Assembly: GCF_900188425.1 (NCBI RefSeq)
Contig: NZ_FZON01000003.1
Coordinates: forward strand, 1 to 64,000
Length of the DNA stretch: 64,000 bases
Origin: Antarctobacter heliothermus
GTDB taxonomy: Bacteria; Pseudomonadota; Alphaproteobacteria; Rhodobacterales; Rhodobacteraceae
Direction: 5' to 3'
The notes under the pieces were generated by a model. The model saw only the letters and a list, made by a program, of their open reading frames with translations, made no database searches and was not told the DNA's origin. Both the position numbers and the translations under genes were made by a program. Positions 60,263 to 64,000 of the stretch are shown here, one piece after another (position 1 is the stretch's first letter; each line of letters starts with the position of its first letter).

Positions 60263-60885
60263 TCACGGATTGGTGAAGTTAGCGATTGGCACTTTCAGTC
60301 GAGGTTGGTGTCGTTCCAAGAATTCAAATGCGAGCAATATGTTATTAATCTGGCGCCGTTTGCTGTCAATTTCTAGCAAAATGATGGACGCCAGTGCTGG
60401 TTCGCTTACTTTTTCCAAGATATCAATCAAAATAGAGCGCTTTTGACGATCTGAATGAAACAAGCTGGCATTAAAGTACGTGTGGACAAGCGCCCTGCTG
60501 TCATAGCCATGCCAAGATTTTAAGGCGTTGTCGCGATCCCAAACGTCTTTTTCATACTTTATGAAGGCTCTAGCATGATCATTTGAAAACTTCTGGCTAA
60601 TTTTGTTACAAATTCTTTTGAATTCAGTCTCTTCCTGCTGGGCGATGAAGACACGAAAATCTAGGTACAGACCCTTAAGGCGATGCGGGTTCTCTGACGA
60701 GCCGTTTTCATCTACCTGACCAGACGTCCGGACAAAATTCATTGAAAGCGTTTTGCGATCGCGTACAAAATCCGCCCAGTTCTCTCGCAGTTGGCGGGCC
60801 CTAATGCAGTAAATTTTGAACTGCTCGTAGTCTTTCTCTTCGATCTGTTCGGTTGAGTTGTATGTTACCCATTTTTCTTGGGACA

Positions 60886-60886
<1 letters not shown>
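60263..60886 (-). CDS. AT-rich orphan protein overlapping the uvrB stop
   Basis: A 207-aa soluble, charged and helical protein, MSQEKWVTYNSTEQIEEKDYEQFKIYCIRARQLRENWADF..., with no family I recognise. Aromatic and Lys-rich stretches and its AT-rich composition contrast with all flanking genes, indicating recent arrival. The ATG at 60886 overlaps the uvrB TGA (ATGA), so it can be translated by coupling from uvrB transcripts. Candidate roles include an anti-phage or damage-response function; nothing in the sequence fixes it. Confidence 0.6.
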
Positions 60887-63084
<2,198 letters not shown>

Positions 63085-63613
63085 GGGTCGGCTCCGTTCC
63101 CGGTGGAATATGTCGCGCGGGCGGGTCGGCGACAAGGGGCGGGCGGGCTTTCCGCCCGCCTGCGGTCGGCGGTCTTGCGGGTATGGACCGTCAGGCTGTA
63201 GCCGCGAACACCGACAAGCGCAGGGATTCGGTCGGCAGTCGAGAGTCGGTCAGTGTTTTTGCCGGGTACGCTTGATCCAGAGGCGACAATGACCAGTCCG
63301 GCGGCCATAGGGCGAGAATAAAATTGCAGCGGGATCAGGGAATTGGTCCGAATTGTTTGATCAACCATCTGAAATCTGTGCGAAATTCAGAAAAATTGAT
63401 ATTGCGTTAATCCAAGATCGAAATGTATCTTTTTCACGACAAGCAGGCGCGGATCGGACATTTGTCCGCACGCACCCACCCCTCGCTCCCCGTGGACGTC
63501 TCCGACTCGGGCCTGCTTGTTCCACACGGAAAATGTGACATTCGGTGCACTTGCGGCCCTTGTGCACGTCCTGCATATCACGCAAGAAGGTGGGGAATGA
63601 CAGGAGCTGCGAC
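63085..63613. other. Gene-free interval between uvrB and the complex I subunit gene
   Basis: No gene is supported in 529 bases. A hairpin GGCGGGCGG (63138-63146)/CCGCCCGCC (63152-63160) lies 54 bases upstream of the uvrB start and would be in its leader. The right part is more AT-rich (around 63290-63430) and likely holds divergent promoters. No attachment site, tRNA or repeat was found. Confidence 0.5.
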
Positions 63614-63925
63614 ATGCGGGCACGCATTTATCAGCCGGCGAGGACGGCGATGTCCTCTGGCCAGGCAAAGACCAAGGGCTGGACGCTGGAATTTGCCCCG
63701 GATTCGCCCCGTTCGGTGGACCCGCTGATGGGGTGGACGTCCTCGCATGACATGCAGGCGCAGGTGCGGCTGCACTTCGACACCAAGGACGCGGCACTGG
63801 CCTATGCCCGCGAACACGGCATTGACGCGCAGGTGTTTGAACCGAAAAAGCGCAAGCCCAACATCCGCGCGCGCGGCTACGCCGAGAATTTTGCTGTCGA
63901 CCGACGGACGGTTTGGACGCACTGA
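63614..63925 (+). CDS. NADH dehydrogenase accessory subunit, NDUFS4-like (ETC complex I)
   Basis: A 103-aa protein, [94 protein letters not shown]..., the complete pattern of the NDUFS4/NDUFA4-type complex I subunit, present in Alphaproteobacteria and mitochondria. It stabilises the peripheral arm of complex I. The start at 63614 has AGGAG eight bases away. Confidence 0.92.
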   Translation: MRARIYQPARTAMSSGQAKTKGWTLEFAPDSPRSVDPLMGWTSSHDMQAQVRLHFDTKDAALAYAREHGIDAQVFEPKKRKPNIRARGYAENFAVDRRTVWTH

Positions 63926-63966
63926 CCTGATGGCACGGCCCAGTGTGTCCATTTCGAACAATACAG

Positions 63967-63988
63967 GGCGCCCAGTGGGCGCCTTTTT
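63967..63988 (+). terminator. Rho-independent terminator after the complex I subunit gene
   Basis: GGCGCC and GGCGCC around CAGTG, followed by five T, 42 bases after the stop. Confidence 0.85.
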
Positions 63989-64000
63989 GCATTCGGATAG

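Noticed and set aside
63085-63613. SOS box upstream of uvrB
   Set aside because: No GTTC-N7-GTTC or GAAC-N7-GTTC arrangement was found in the interval.

Overview
The window looks like a chromosome segment of a high-GC alphaproteobacterium of the Rhodobacterales (Roseobacter-like). Pointers are the petABC cytochrome bc1 operon, a small complex I subunit of the NDUFS4 type, an LpxQ-like outer membrane protein, and DUF families common in Rhodobacteraceae prophages (DUF6362, DUF6441, DUF6511, DUF7220). All of this is read from sequence alone; no database was searched.

Positions 1 to about 33.4 kb are a prophage cut by the left edge. Its minus-strand late module holds a tail tube protein, tail terminator, DUF6441, head-tail joining protein, lambda-type major capsid, decoration protein, ClpP-like protease, portal, gpW, large terminase and small terminase. 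Two plus-strand cargo genes (morons) interrupt it: a 759-aa GTPase-like protein (1253-3532) and a DUF1186 protein (8781-9506). Three plus-strand genes ending in DUF3489 follow (12.2-13.3 kb). Then comes a long minus-strand early module (13.5-27.1 kb): a ParB-methyltransferase, RuvC-like resolvase, primase-helicase, SF2 helicase, HNH nuclease, PD-(D/E)XK exonuclease, DUF669 SSB-like protein and Sak4-like recombinase. At 27.3-30.8 kb two unrecognised genes face an XRE repressor plus ImmA/IrrE protease across a pair of palindromic operators. DUF2924 and a large serine recombinase close the prophage.

Between the recombinase and a tRNA-Ser (36.5 kb) lies a small accessory island. It holds an HNH-HIT fusion protein, an AT-rich unknown gene and a DUF3883 nuclease-like gene. 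A decayed IS110 transposase follows. Next is a tricarboxylate-use cluster: an aconitase-like enzyme, the TctABC transporter, a divergent GntR regulator and an isocitrate-lyase/PEP-mutase-family enzyme, with a decayed IS5-type transposase on its far side.

From 45.4 kb the genes are mostly core: a TPP riboswitch with thiBPQ, a GFA protein, petABC, an LpxQ-like protein, a glutathione transferase, xerC with DUF484, an ABM protein, an atypical response regulator, a run of stress/redox genes (Usp, hemerythrin, trxC, rhodanese), cspA, an AT-rich orphan overlapping the uvrB stop, uvrB and a complex I subunit. The best candidates for undescribed biology are the GTPase-like moron, the two-gene/XRE/ImmA locus, the HNH-HIT fusion and the hairpin leader before DUF3489.
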